Positions 1 to 6,386 of a DNA stretch of 9,898 bases are shown one piece after another. The DNA is from Chloroflexota bacterium. Lineage in GTDB: Bacteria > Chloroflexota > Dehalococcoidia > Lucifugimonadales > JADFKI01. The stretch lies in the NCBI GenBank assembly GCA_022565015.1, contig JADFKI010000125.1:1-9898 (forward strand), read 5' to 3'. The notes under the pieces are model-generated. The model made no database searches. It saw only the letters and a program-made list of their open reading frames with translations, and was not told the origin of the DNA. The first letter of the stretch is position 1, and every line of letters begins with the position of its first letter. Position numbers and translations under genes: made by a program.

Positions 1-2920
1 CCTTAGTCGGTCCTTGCTCCGACTGCTCTTTCAGGTTTACCACTTTCTCAACCATCTTGGCGGCCTGGATGCCCTGGAAGATGCCCAGGGCCTGATCGAG
101 AAGCTCCATCCCCTGCTGTTTGTCGCCGGGTTCATTTCGGGACAGGCGCATATGCCCCCACTCCATGATGCATCTGGCTTCGTAATAGGGCAGGTGGTAG
201 CGGCGGTTGATTTCCGCTGCTTTCCGGAAGGCAACCTCCGCCTGCTGCCAGCGCTCCTCGGCGGTGGCAAAAATTGCCTCGGAGTGCAGCACCTCTGCCT
301 CAAGGCCGCGCCAGTCCTCACCGTTTGACAGAATCTCCTGGACGCGGCTCAGATGCGCCCTCGCCTCATTCAGCTCACCGGCCTTTGCGGCAACCTGGGC
401 AAGCAGAGCGCGGGGAGCTATCTCCAGCGTCTTTTCGCCTTTGGCTTCAGCGACCGTCGCAGCTTCCAGTAGATACCTATTGGCACTTTCAAGATCGCCC
501 TCCTCCAGGTAAAGCTCGCCAAGGGCACAGCCGGCGGTCTGCATGACGGCTACAGTATGCGTTTCTTTGCCGCTCGCCAGGCACATGAGCAGCTCCTCCC
601 CTGCCTTACTCCAGTCGCCAAGGTAAAAGCATACAAGGGCCTCGGCAATGATCCTCGGAGCCGCCAACTTGCCGACGTCGGTGTCGATTTTCTTGGCGAT
701 CTCCTGCGCCATTTCCAGGCCCTGAAAGGCGCGTGAAACTTCACCTCTCAGTATGGAAGCCTGGGCAAGAGTAAGGGAACAGAGTAGTCTACGATGCATT
801 AGGCCTGCAATGCCAGCAGCCTCTACGCCTCTTTCCGACCACTGGATTGCGCCGTCTACATCACGTAGCGAGATGTAGGCACTTGACAACATGAATGCTA
901 CGGTAGCGGATGCGACAGGGTTATTGCTCGCTTTCGCTATCTCCCAGATCCTGTGATGCAGCTCCAGACCTCTCTCTATCTCCCCGGCGTGATAGACTAA
1001 TGCATGGGCGAGGTGGTTTGCTGCGTTAGTAGCTCCTACCTCATTGCCAAGCTGCTCTGCCATGGCTAGGCCATTTTCCATCAACGCAATCGCGCCAGAG
1101 ATCGGCCCGCTAAGATGTGCTGCCGTGTGGCCCGCCTGTGCGTAGGCCCTTCCAAGTTGAACGGATTCACCCTCCGGCTCCAGAAGTTCTACGGCCTTCA
1201 AAGCGTATGAGTGGCTAACTTCCCAGTCCCCGGTCCCAGTGGAAAACAGGCGGGACATCTGATAAAGAACTGCACCGGTCTTCAAACGGTCGCCGAGGGT
1301 CTCATAGAGGGACAACGCCATCTCTAAGTGGGTCAGGAAGTCCTTGCCCTTGCTCATGCCGGCGGCATGAGCAAGCTTTTCCAAGGTCTCTGCCTGAAGG
1401 CGAGGCCCCGCCTCCAGCTTCTCCAGCAGCTCCACGCCTGTCTCATATTGGGCTATGGCCTGCTCCCACGCGTAGATAGCAGAGGCCCTGTCGCCGGCCA
1501 TGAGCGCGTATTCAGCTGCCTTGTCGATGACGCCGCCTCGCAGGAAGTGGTAGGCAAGCTCATCGGCATGGGGCCCGGCATCGATGTCGTAGAGGTCTTC
1601 CAGGACTTCGCCTATGCGCGCGTGTAGCTCCGCTCGGCGGAGGGTCGAGAGCTCATCGGCAAGCGTCTCCTGAATGAGGACATGTTCGAATTGGTAGCGG
1701 CCTACTGAAGCAGGAATCTCCTCGATCATCCGCGCCGCAATGGCCTCCTCCATTGCGCCCAACAGCTCCACGCTACCCTCTCCATCCATCAGGCATCCAA
1801 GCTCATCCAGGCCGAACTCTCGTCTGATGACCGAGGCCACCGTGAGAGTTCGGTGGCACTCCTGGGAAAGGTGGCTTATACGTCGGCCAATTGCCAAACG
1901 AACGCTATCGGGTATCCCGAGGCTCAGTCCGTCAGTGGCCGCCGCTCCTTCCGGATCTGAGATACCAGAACCAAAGGCTCCATCCTGCACCAGCAGCCTG
2001 ACCACCTCAGTCATGAAGAAGGGGTTGCCTTCAGTCTTAGCGTAAACCGCCTCGACCAGCTCAGCAGGCGGCTCGGTCTGAGCCGCGCTATGCAGGAAGC
2101 TCTCCACCTCCTTCTCGGACAGGCCCTCAAGACGAATCTGCTGAAACAGGGGCTCGCGGGCAACTTCTCCAAGCGTCGCCGACAGATTATGACTGGCGGA
2201 GATATCTGAATCCCGATAGGTACCAAGCACCAGCGACCTGGCATCCCCCATCTCCCGGGCCATGAATTCCAAAAGCAGCAGAGAAGGTCTGTCAGCCCAA
2301 TGGAGATTGTCCAACACGACCAATAAAGGCTGGTTCTGGGAGGCGTTCCTGAAGAACGTGGTAATGGAGTCGAAAAGATGGAAGCGGGCCTGCTCCGCAG
2401 TCTCCAGTGGAGGAGACGGCTGTAGGTCGGGCAGTCGCTCCTTCACATCCGAAACGATCTCGGCGATTTCAGAAGCTCCGGAGCCCATCTCGGATAGTAG
2501 TTGGTCTGACTCATGTTCGCGGGCATAGGACCGAATGACCTGAACCCAGGGCCAATAGGGCGGAGCGCCCCGATCCTCGTGACAGCGACCCCACAGGACA
2601 TTGGCGTCCCTTCGACCGGCGTAGGCAGCAAGCTCATGAGCCATTCGCGTCTTGCCGATGCCAGGCTCACCGGCGAGCAGAACTAGGCGACCATTTCCTG
2701 AGAGCGCATCTTCCAGAGCAGTCGTCAGCACCCCCATCTCTTTATCACGGCCTACGAAGACGCTGCTTGCGAATGCCGCCGTTGATCTACTGGTATTTTG
2801 CTGAGTGAGTATCCGGTGGACACGATTCCTATGGACACCAAGCTCAGCAGCGATGCTACGAATGCTTTTGCCTTCATTCCTTAGCTGCAAGATATTGGTT
2901 GATAAAACTGCTCTGTCCAT
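1..2920 (-). CDS. HTH-AAA ATPase-TPR regulator-like protein (C-terminus cut by window edge)
   Basis: Translating the minus strand from the ATG at 2920 gives 973 codons with no stop, running off the left edge. Residues 10-38 look like a helix-turn-helix of the resolvase/transposase type (GKSIRSIAAELGVHRNRVHRI). FVGRDKEM (55-62) opens an AAA_16-type ATPase domain with Walker A GEPGIGKT (84-91), Walker B LLVVLDNLHWAD (199-210) and GTYRD (233-237). FEHVLIQE near residue 410 ends the ATPase part, and the rest is Ala/Leu/Glu-rich helical sequence of TPR type. This layout is known from STAND-like signal ATPases (MalT/LuxR-LAL and adenylate-cyclase-associated relatives), which bind ATP and use TPRs to sense ligands or partners. 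Here the HTH is at the N-terminus, so DNA binding is inferred; any C-terminal output domain is outside the window. A TGA lies five codons before the GTG preceding the ATG, so the start is limited to GTG 2923 or ATG 2920. No strong Shine-Dalgarno is seen. The target is unknown. Confidence 0.88.
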   Translation of the reverse strand, partial: MDRAVLSTNILQLRNEGKSIRSIAAELGVHRNRVHRILTQQNTSRSTAAFASSVFVGRDKEMGVLTTALEDALSGNGRLVLLAGEPGIGKTRMAHELAAYAGRRDANVLWGRCHEDRGAPPYWPWVQVIRSYAREHESDQLLSEMGSGASEIAEIVSDVKERLPDLQPSPPLETAEQARFHLFDSITTFFRNASQNQPLLVVLDNLHWADRPSLLLLEFMAREMGDARSLVLGTYRDSDISASHNLSATLGEVAREPLFQQIRLEGLSEKEVESFLHSAAQTEPPAELVEAVYAKTEGNPFFMTEVVRLLVQDGAFGSGISDPEGAAATDGLSLGIPDSVRLAIGRRISHLSQECHRTLTVASVIRREFGLDELGCLMDGEGSVELLGAMEEAIAARMIEEIPASVGRYQFEHVLIQETLADELSTLRRAELHARIGEVLEDLYDIDAGPHADELAYHFLRGGVIDKAAEYALMAGDRASAIYAWEQAIAQYETGVELLEKLEAGPRLQAETLEKLAHAAGMSKGKDFLTHLEMALSLYETLGDRLKTGAVLYQMSRLFSTGTGDWEVSHSYALKAVELLEPEGESVQLGRAYAQAGHTAAHLSGPISGAIALMENGLAMAEQLGNEVGATNAANHLAHALVYHAGEIERGLELHHRIWEIAKASNNPVASATVAFMLSSAYISLRDVDGAIQWSERGVEAAGIAGLMHRRLLCSLTLAQASILRGEVSRAFQGLEMAQEIAKKIDTDVGKLAAPRIIAEALVCFYLGDWSKAGEELLMCLASGKETHTVAVMQTAGCALGELYLEEGDLESANRYLLEAATVAEAKGEKTLEIAPRALLAQVAAKAGELNEARAHLSRVQEILSNGEDWRGLEAEVLHSEAIFATAEERWQQAEVAFRKAAEINRRYHLPYYEARCIMEWGHMRLSRNEPGDKQQGMELLDQALGIFQGIQAAKMVEKVVNLKEQSEQGPTK
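1349..1375. repeat. Perfect 12-bp inverted repeat, 3-nt loop, inside the ATPase gene
   Basis: CTTGCTCATGCC (1349-1360) is followed by GGC and then its exact reverse complement GGCATGAGCAAG (1364-1375). On the plus strand, antisense to the gene, it is followed by CTTTT. On the coding strand it encodes LAHAAGMSK in the TPR-like region. The role is unknown. Confidence 0.85.
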
Positions 2921-2944
2921 CACATGTTCTTGTTGTCATAAGGT

Positions 2945-2985
2945 GTCCCAATTCTACCACAGGAATTCCAGGACAGATTTGGGAC
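2945..2985. promoter_or_regulatory. Inverted repeat upstream of the HTH-ATPase gene, possible operator
   Basis: GTCCCAA (2945-2951) and TTGGGAC (2979-2985) are perfect 7-bp arms around a 27-nt spacer, which itself contains the palindrome GGAATTCC (2962-2969). A minus-strand TAGAAT (2956-2951) that could serve as a -10 box lies inside, about 30 nt before the ATG, but no good -35 accompanies it. Since the gene carries an HTH, autoregulation at this site is possible but purely inferred. Confidence 0.3.
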
Positions 2986-2987
2986 TC

Positions 2988-3012
2988 GCTGGTTCGAATC
3001 CGACCTCCCGCT
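2988..3012 (+). other. tRNA 3'-end fragment, candidate att site
   Basis: The stretch reads as a TTCGAAT T-loop (2993-2999), a 3' T-stem strand CCGAC (3000-3004) and a 3' acceptor strand CTCCCGC (3005-3011), then T. The matching 5' acceptor strand (GCGGGAG), D arm and anticodon arm are absent upstream. The 5' T-stem strand is GCTGG instead of the GTCGG needed for perfect pairing, so similarity to a tRNA seems to begin at about 2991. A GCGGGAG/CTCCCGC acceptor with a T discriminator fits a tRNA-Gly type, but the isoacceptor cannot be fixed. Such 3' fragments are the usual leftover of tyrosine-recombinase integration into a tRNA gene. With this orientation the integrated DNA would lie to the left and include the HTH-ATPase gene, with the intact tRNA beyond the window. 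No integrase is seen. Confidence 0.55.
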
Positions 3013-3405
3013 CTACTAAAAGACAGCCTGAATTGCCGAAGAATAGCAGTAGATCGTCAATATAATGGAGGGCCACGGAGCTGATGTTCATACGAGGCCT
3101 CTTTTAGGCATCTATTTCGGTTTGTACTTACTGTCTCCTGGGTATCTTCATTAGGTGGGCGTATCCAGTCCCATGCCCGCTGCACATTCCCGAAGCGCAG
3201 GCGACTTGCTAGACCGCTGCAGGTGGTGCCGTGACCCCTGGGCTATTTGATTCCCTACACTCGATATAGTCGAAGTAGGGCACTCGCGATGCTTTTCCAC
3301 ACGGGAGCTTCGCACCGAGTAATTTTAGAAGGGGGCACCGGAAATGGGCAGGTATCGCTGTTGCACAGCGAATTCGCAGGCTAATACGTTTCAGGAGAGC
3401 TGAAA
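3013..3405. other. Gene-poor stretch
   Basis: I see no convincing gene here. A minus-strand open frame across 3209-3442 lacks a ribosome binding site, overlaps the start of the plus-strand small gene and has no recognisable motif. The stretch holds the hairpin at 3253-3280 and the Shine-Dalgarno of the next gene. Confidence 0.5.
3253..3280. repeat. Imperfect hairpin
   Basis: CCCTAC (3253-3258) pairs with GTAGGG (3275-3280), and an inner TCGA/TCGA pair closes a 5-nt loop (TATAG), with a small asymmetric internal loop between the two helices. No T-run follows on either strand, so it is not a standard intrinsic terminator. It lies about 125 bases before the small gene at 3406. Confidence 0.5.
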
Positions 3406-3714
3406 ATGGAGCAGTTCCATGTGCCATCCTCAATAATTGCAAATGACATAGAGATGTTTGCCGCGTCGTATGAGAGTCCGCAAGGTGTTCCCTGGAACAG
3501 CCGAGTACATAACGGAGCCAGGCGGGATCAATATGTAATTAAGCTCTGGACAAGCATCGTACAAGGCAACCACCTCTGCTGGGCGAGATTCAATGTACGA
3601 CAGTCAGACGACTCGGCGGTTATGGATATAACCGTTTGCTCGGATAGCCACAACTCCAGCAAGATAAAAGAACACATCGTCCATTCTCTCTGGAAGACCT
3701 ACGGCAGCAATTAG
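3406..3714 (+). CDS. Small protein of unknown function (102 aa)
   Basis: I do not recognise this protein. The reading frame is supported mainly by a strong Shine-Dalgarno, AGGAGAG at 3393-3399, six bases before the ATG. The product is 102 residues, polar and mixed in charge, with three Trp and two Cys (Cys79, in MDITVCSD, and one near LCWARF). It has no signal peptide or membrane segment. The VIKLWTSIV...ARFNVRQSDDSAVMDITV section looks like alternating beta strands and the last 20 residues like a helix. Base composition is lower in GC than the neighbouring MFS and SDR genes, as expected for accessory or transferred DNA. It stands alone, between a possible integration scar and a minus-strand MFS gene. 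An orphan gene or a spurious frame with a chance ribosome site are both possible. Confidence 0.5.
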   Translation: MEQFHVPSSIIANDIEMFAASYESPQGVPWNSRVHNGARRDQYVIKLWTSIVQGNHLCWARFNVRQSDDSAVMDITVCSDSHNSSKIKEHIVHSLWKTYGSN

Positions 3715-4021
3715 CGATACTTCTAATCATCAGACGCGCCTATAATAATTGATAGTCAGATCTAGCGATATATACGCCCTGCTCCGCGCTTGGAGACCGA
3801 GACTCCCAACCGAATGCGGGCAAAACCACACTGATTTTCCCCATCGCGACACAAGCGTCCGGGTCTGAGTGCTTCCGCTAGCCCAATCTCTCCGGATTCT
3901 TCGTTCGCCTCTCCGGCGCAACGGTCCGATACTCATATCGGACGGAACGACGCGAGCTAAGGCCTTATACTCAGCATCCCATGCCGTTCAGAAACCCCAA
4001 ACGCAGTAGAACCTCACCAGG
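3715..4021. other. Intergenic stretch between convergent genes
   Basis: No gene is supported here. A 68-codon minus-strand frame (3730-3936) is Arg-rich, without a ribosome site or recognisable domain. The first 60 bases are AT-rich. The hairpin at 3924-3943 is the only structured element seen, and it lies downstream of the MFS gene stop. Confidence 0.5.
3924..3943. terminator. Possible hairpin 3' of the MFS gene
   Basis: GTCCGAT (3924-3930) and ATCGGAC (3937-3943) form a perfect 7-bp stem with a 6-nt loop, about 80 bases past the stop codon of the minus-strand MFS gene. No T-run follows it on the minus strand, so factor-independent termination is doubtful. It may protect the 3' end or have no function. 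Confidence 0.3.
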
Positions 4022-5164
4022 CTATGCACGGCGAAGCTTCGGGGTGAGGGCAGCGAGTATGGCGACTAGGGCTATGCCCACGACGGCGTTGATGTTGGCG
4101 GCGACGGGCGCTCCCCACGCTCCCGCCATCGCACCCGAGTTCAGGCTGCCAAACGAGTGGGCGTAGATGGCCACCACACGCAGCCCCATGATACGGCCGC
4201 GGAATTCAGGCGATGCGGTGCGCAGCAACACCGTGAGTATCAGCACCAGGGTGACCGAGAATGCCATTCCCGAAAAGACCAGAATCGCCAGGGATAGAGG
4301 GAATGAGCTGGAGGCGGCGAACACTACCATGGAGGCATGCCAGGCCACTACCGCGAACAGCAGCAGCCTCCCGGCGTGTTTCAGGTCTTGCCGAGCGGCC
4401 AGCACAAAGGAACCAACGAGTCCGCCGATTCCGAATGCCGACATGAGCATACCCAGCCCTCGCGCATCGACGCCCAGCTCGTCTCTCGCAAAGATGGGCA
4501 TGAGCGTGGTGTGCAGGGGGAATCCGGTAAGGTTTACCAAGACAGCGACGAGAAGTCCGGCCCACAGCAGCTGTTGACCTTTGACATGGATTAGTCCTCC
4601 TCTCAACATGCGCCACACCGACTCACGGGTCTGTACGTTGCTCGTCCGCCGGACCCTGATAAGCAGCGCGGCGACCCCGGCGGAGACGTGCATCACGGCT
4701 ATCAGCGTGTAGGCCCCTTCCGGCCCGTATGAATGAAACAGGAACCCGGCGATGAGCGGGCCTAGAATCAAGTTGATATTCATTCCGGAGTTGATTAGAG
4801 CTACGCTATTGGAAATGCGGTCATGTGGCACGCTGTCCGCGGCAAGGGATTGTCCGGCCGGCATCTGAAATATCCGGGCCAGCCCGCCGGCGAATGCAAT
4901 GACGAATATCTGCCACACCTCCAGAATGCCGGTGATCAACAAGACGAGCATTATCAGGCTCGTTGAGGACATGGCGAAACCGACCAACGCCAAAAGGAAA
5001 TGGCGAGGAAAACGGTCGGCGACAATGCCCGCGTACAGGGCCAATATATTGGCGCCCAGGCGTGATGTGCCCACCAGCCCTACGAGAAAAGGGGAGTCCG
5101 TCAGGTTCAGGACGAACCACCCCAACACCATCGTTTCCATCTGAGCGCCCATTCCGCCCAGCAT
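4022..5164 (-). CDS. MFS exporter, MFS_3/EntS-like; true start lies upstream
   Basis: This is a 12-helix-type major facilitator protein, predicted to export small molecules across the inner membrane by proton antiport. From the first ATG it has 380 residues, rich in membrane segments. The MFS motif A appears as GIVADRFPRH (46-55). A cytoplasmic central loop with RVRRTSNVQTRESVWRMLRGG follows TM6, and SPEFRGRIMGL is typical of the MFS_3 group near TM10. The ATG at 5164 falls inside TM1. The frame is open upstream to a TAA at 5272-5270, and its codons read TIIRQRNFGLVWSSIML, the usual start of this family (basic residues, then NF.L.W). No ATG, GTG or TTG exists in that 105-base extension; the only near-standard choices are CTG (5251) or ATT codons. 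Either a rare start is used or a small frameshift separates the gene from the ATG at 5280. The substrate is unknown. Confidence 0.85.
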   Translation of the reverse strand: MLGGMGAQMETMVLGWFVLNLTDSPFLVGLVGTSRLGANILALYAGIVADRFPRHFLLALVGFAMSSTSLIMLVLLITGILEVWQIFVIAFAGGLARIFQMPAGQSLAADSVPHDRISNSVALINSGMNINLILGPLIAGFLFHSYGPEGAYTLIAVMHVSAGVAALLIRVRRTSNVQTRESVWRMLRGGLIHVKGQQLLWAGLLVAVLVNLTGFPLHTTLMPIFARDELGVDARGLGMLMSAFGIGGLVGSFVLAARQDLKHAGRLLLFAVVAWHASMVVFAASSSFPLSLAILVFSGMAFSVTLVLILTVLLRTASPEFRGRIMGLRVVAIYAHSFGSLNSGAMAGAWGAPVAANINAVVGIALVAILAALTPKLRRA

Positions 5165-5269
5165 AATAGACGACCAGACCAGGCCAAAGTTTCGTTGGCG
5201 AATAATGGTCAGAGGGGAGACAATTTCTCGTAGCTTCGTTGCGATATTCAGCTGAATCGTACTCGGAAT

Positions 5270-5493
5270 TTACAAGTCATATGAATGGCCGCGGGCCCCT
5301 TGGAACAGGCCAAAGGCTTCGGGACTTACAGCGACAAGCCATTATGGCGCAAATTTCCGGGAATCACCAATCCAGTCTTCTACCAGGAGCATGAAACGTG
5401 CGCAGAGCCGAGCTTTTGGGCACCTCTTATGCACGGGCCTCGAACCAGTGTTATCATGCGGCATCACTATGACAACGACAGGAGGCAGCTACT
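5270..5493. other. Divergent intergenic region (MFS left, SDR right)
   Basis: This region should contain the promoters for the leftward MFS gene and the rightward SDR cluster. A minus-strand ATG at 5280 leads only to a 10-codon frame ending in TGA, out of phase with the MFS gene. A plus-strand TATCAT at about 5453 resembles a -10 box, but I find no matching -35. The SDR Shine-Dalgarno, AGGAGG (5480-5485), lies at the right end. Confidence 0.4.
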
Positions 5494-6312
5494 ATGGACC
5501 TTGGACTCGAAGGAAAGTTTGCGCTGGTAGCCGGCGGCGGCAGGGGCATCGGCAAGGCCATCGCGCTGGATCTCGCGCGTGAGGGCGTCGACGTCGTCGT
5601 CGCATCTCGCACGAAGGAGCAGCTGGAGGCGACCGCAAGAGAGATCGAGGACTCGACGGGCAGGCGCGCCATCGCGCTCACCGTCGACGTGACCAAGCGA
5701 GACCAGGTCGATCGAATGGTGGATGAGGCGGCGTCTCGACTTGGAGGACTGCACATCCTGGTCAACAGCGCCTCGCTGCCGGGAGGGTCTCCCTCGGCCA
5801 CGGGCCCGATTGAAGGCATCGATGACGACGAATTGCTGGGCGACTTCGATGTCAAGTACGTCGGCGCGCTCAGGTGCGCCCGCGCAGCCATTCCCCACCT
5901 CAAGGAGCAGGGTTGGGGCCGCATAATCAACATCAGCGGCACCAACGCCCGGCGCGCCGGAAACCTCAGCGGCGGAGCGCGCAACGCGTCCCTCGTGCAT
6001 ATGACGAGGACTCTGGCGGTGCAGCTTGGCCAGTTCGGCATAACCGTCAACTGCATACATCCGGGCACCACGCGTACGGAGCGTACACCCGGACTGTTGG
6101 AGGCTCGCGCGGCCCAACTCGGCATCTCTCCCGAGGAGGTAGAGCGGCGGGACTTCGCCCAGGGCTCTCCGACCGGCAATTCCCTTGGTCGCATGGTTGA
6201 TGCCTCTGAGATCGCCTACGTCACCACGTTTCTGGCGTCGGACAAGGCGTGGGCCATCACCGGAGAGCTCATCGTGGCCAACGGAGGCACCGGCAACTCG
6301 GTCTACTATTAG
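5494..6312 (+). CDS. Atypical short-chain dehydrogenase/reductase (SDR)
   Basis: The 272-residue product has the length and order of a classical SDR with a Rossmann fold. The start is fixed by AGGAGG (5480-5485), eight bases before the ATG. The cofactor glycine motif is AGGGRGIG (13-20), with G14, G18 and G20 in place. Arg39 after beta-2 favours NADP(H), and Asp65 (VDVT) fits the adenine-binding position. NNAG is replaced by NSAS (91-94). The catalytic tetrad is unusual: the Asn position is Lys121 (DVKYVG), Ser148 is kept (NISG), and YxxxK is replaced by GGARN, so Tyr is Gly160 and Lys is Asn164. GITVNCIHPGTTRTE and ITGELIVANGG are otherwise standard. It may belong to an SDR subgroup with different chemistry, or be a binding or structural protein. 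It leads a co-directional cluster with the selenoprotein 75 bases downstream. The substrate is unknown. Confidence 0.9.
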   Translation: MDLGLEGKFALVAGGGRGIGKAIALDLAREGVDVVVASRTKEQLEATAREIEDSTGRRAIALTVDVTKRDQVDRMVDEAASRLGGLHILVNSASLPGGSPSATGPIEGIDDDELLGDFDVKYVGALRCARAAIPHLKEQGWGRIINISGTNARRAGNLSGGARNASLVHMTRTLAVQLGQFGITVNCIHPGTTRTERTPGLLEARAAQLGISPEEVERRDFAQGSPTGNSLGRMVDASEIAYVTTFLASDKAWAITGELIVANGGTGNSVYY

Positions 6313-6373
6313 GCCAATGTCAGGATTCAAGATCAAGGCATGTCACGTTACTGGTAGTCGAAACAGTCGCAGA

Positions 6374-6380
6374 GGGAGGA
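6374..6380 (+). promoter_or_regulatory. Shine-Dalgarno of the selenoprotein gene
   Basis: GGGAGGA sits six bases before ATG 6387. It decides the start over upstream in-frame candidates such as ATG 6249, which lies inside the SDR gene. Confidence 0.75.
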
Positions 6381-6386
6381 AAAGAG

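Noticed and set aside
2940..3015. A complete tRNA gene
   Set aside because: No 5' acceptor strand, D arm or anticodon arm can be found; only the 3' end is present.
3361..3387. TTGCAC / TAATAC as promoter of the small gene
   Set aside because: The spacer is only 15 bases, and the start of transcription would fall on the Shine-Dalgarno.
3209..3936. Minus-strand frames at 3209-3442 and 3730-3936 as genes
   Set aside because: No ribosome site or motif; the first overlaps the better-supported start at 3406, and the second is simply Arg-rich.
4167..4616. 136-codon frames on both strands inside the MFS gene
   Set aside because: Shadows of the MFS coding sequence; Arg/Ser/Pro-rich with no domain.
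5285..5530. Plus-strand 81-codon frame upstream of the SDR
   Set aside because: No ribosome site, no known motif, and it overlaps the SDR start in another frame.
5454..6336. Long minus-strand open frames (246 and 289 codons) across the SDR gene
   Set aside because: They mirror the well-supported SDR, have no recognisable domain or ribosome site, and reflect GC-rich codon structure.
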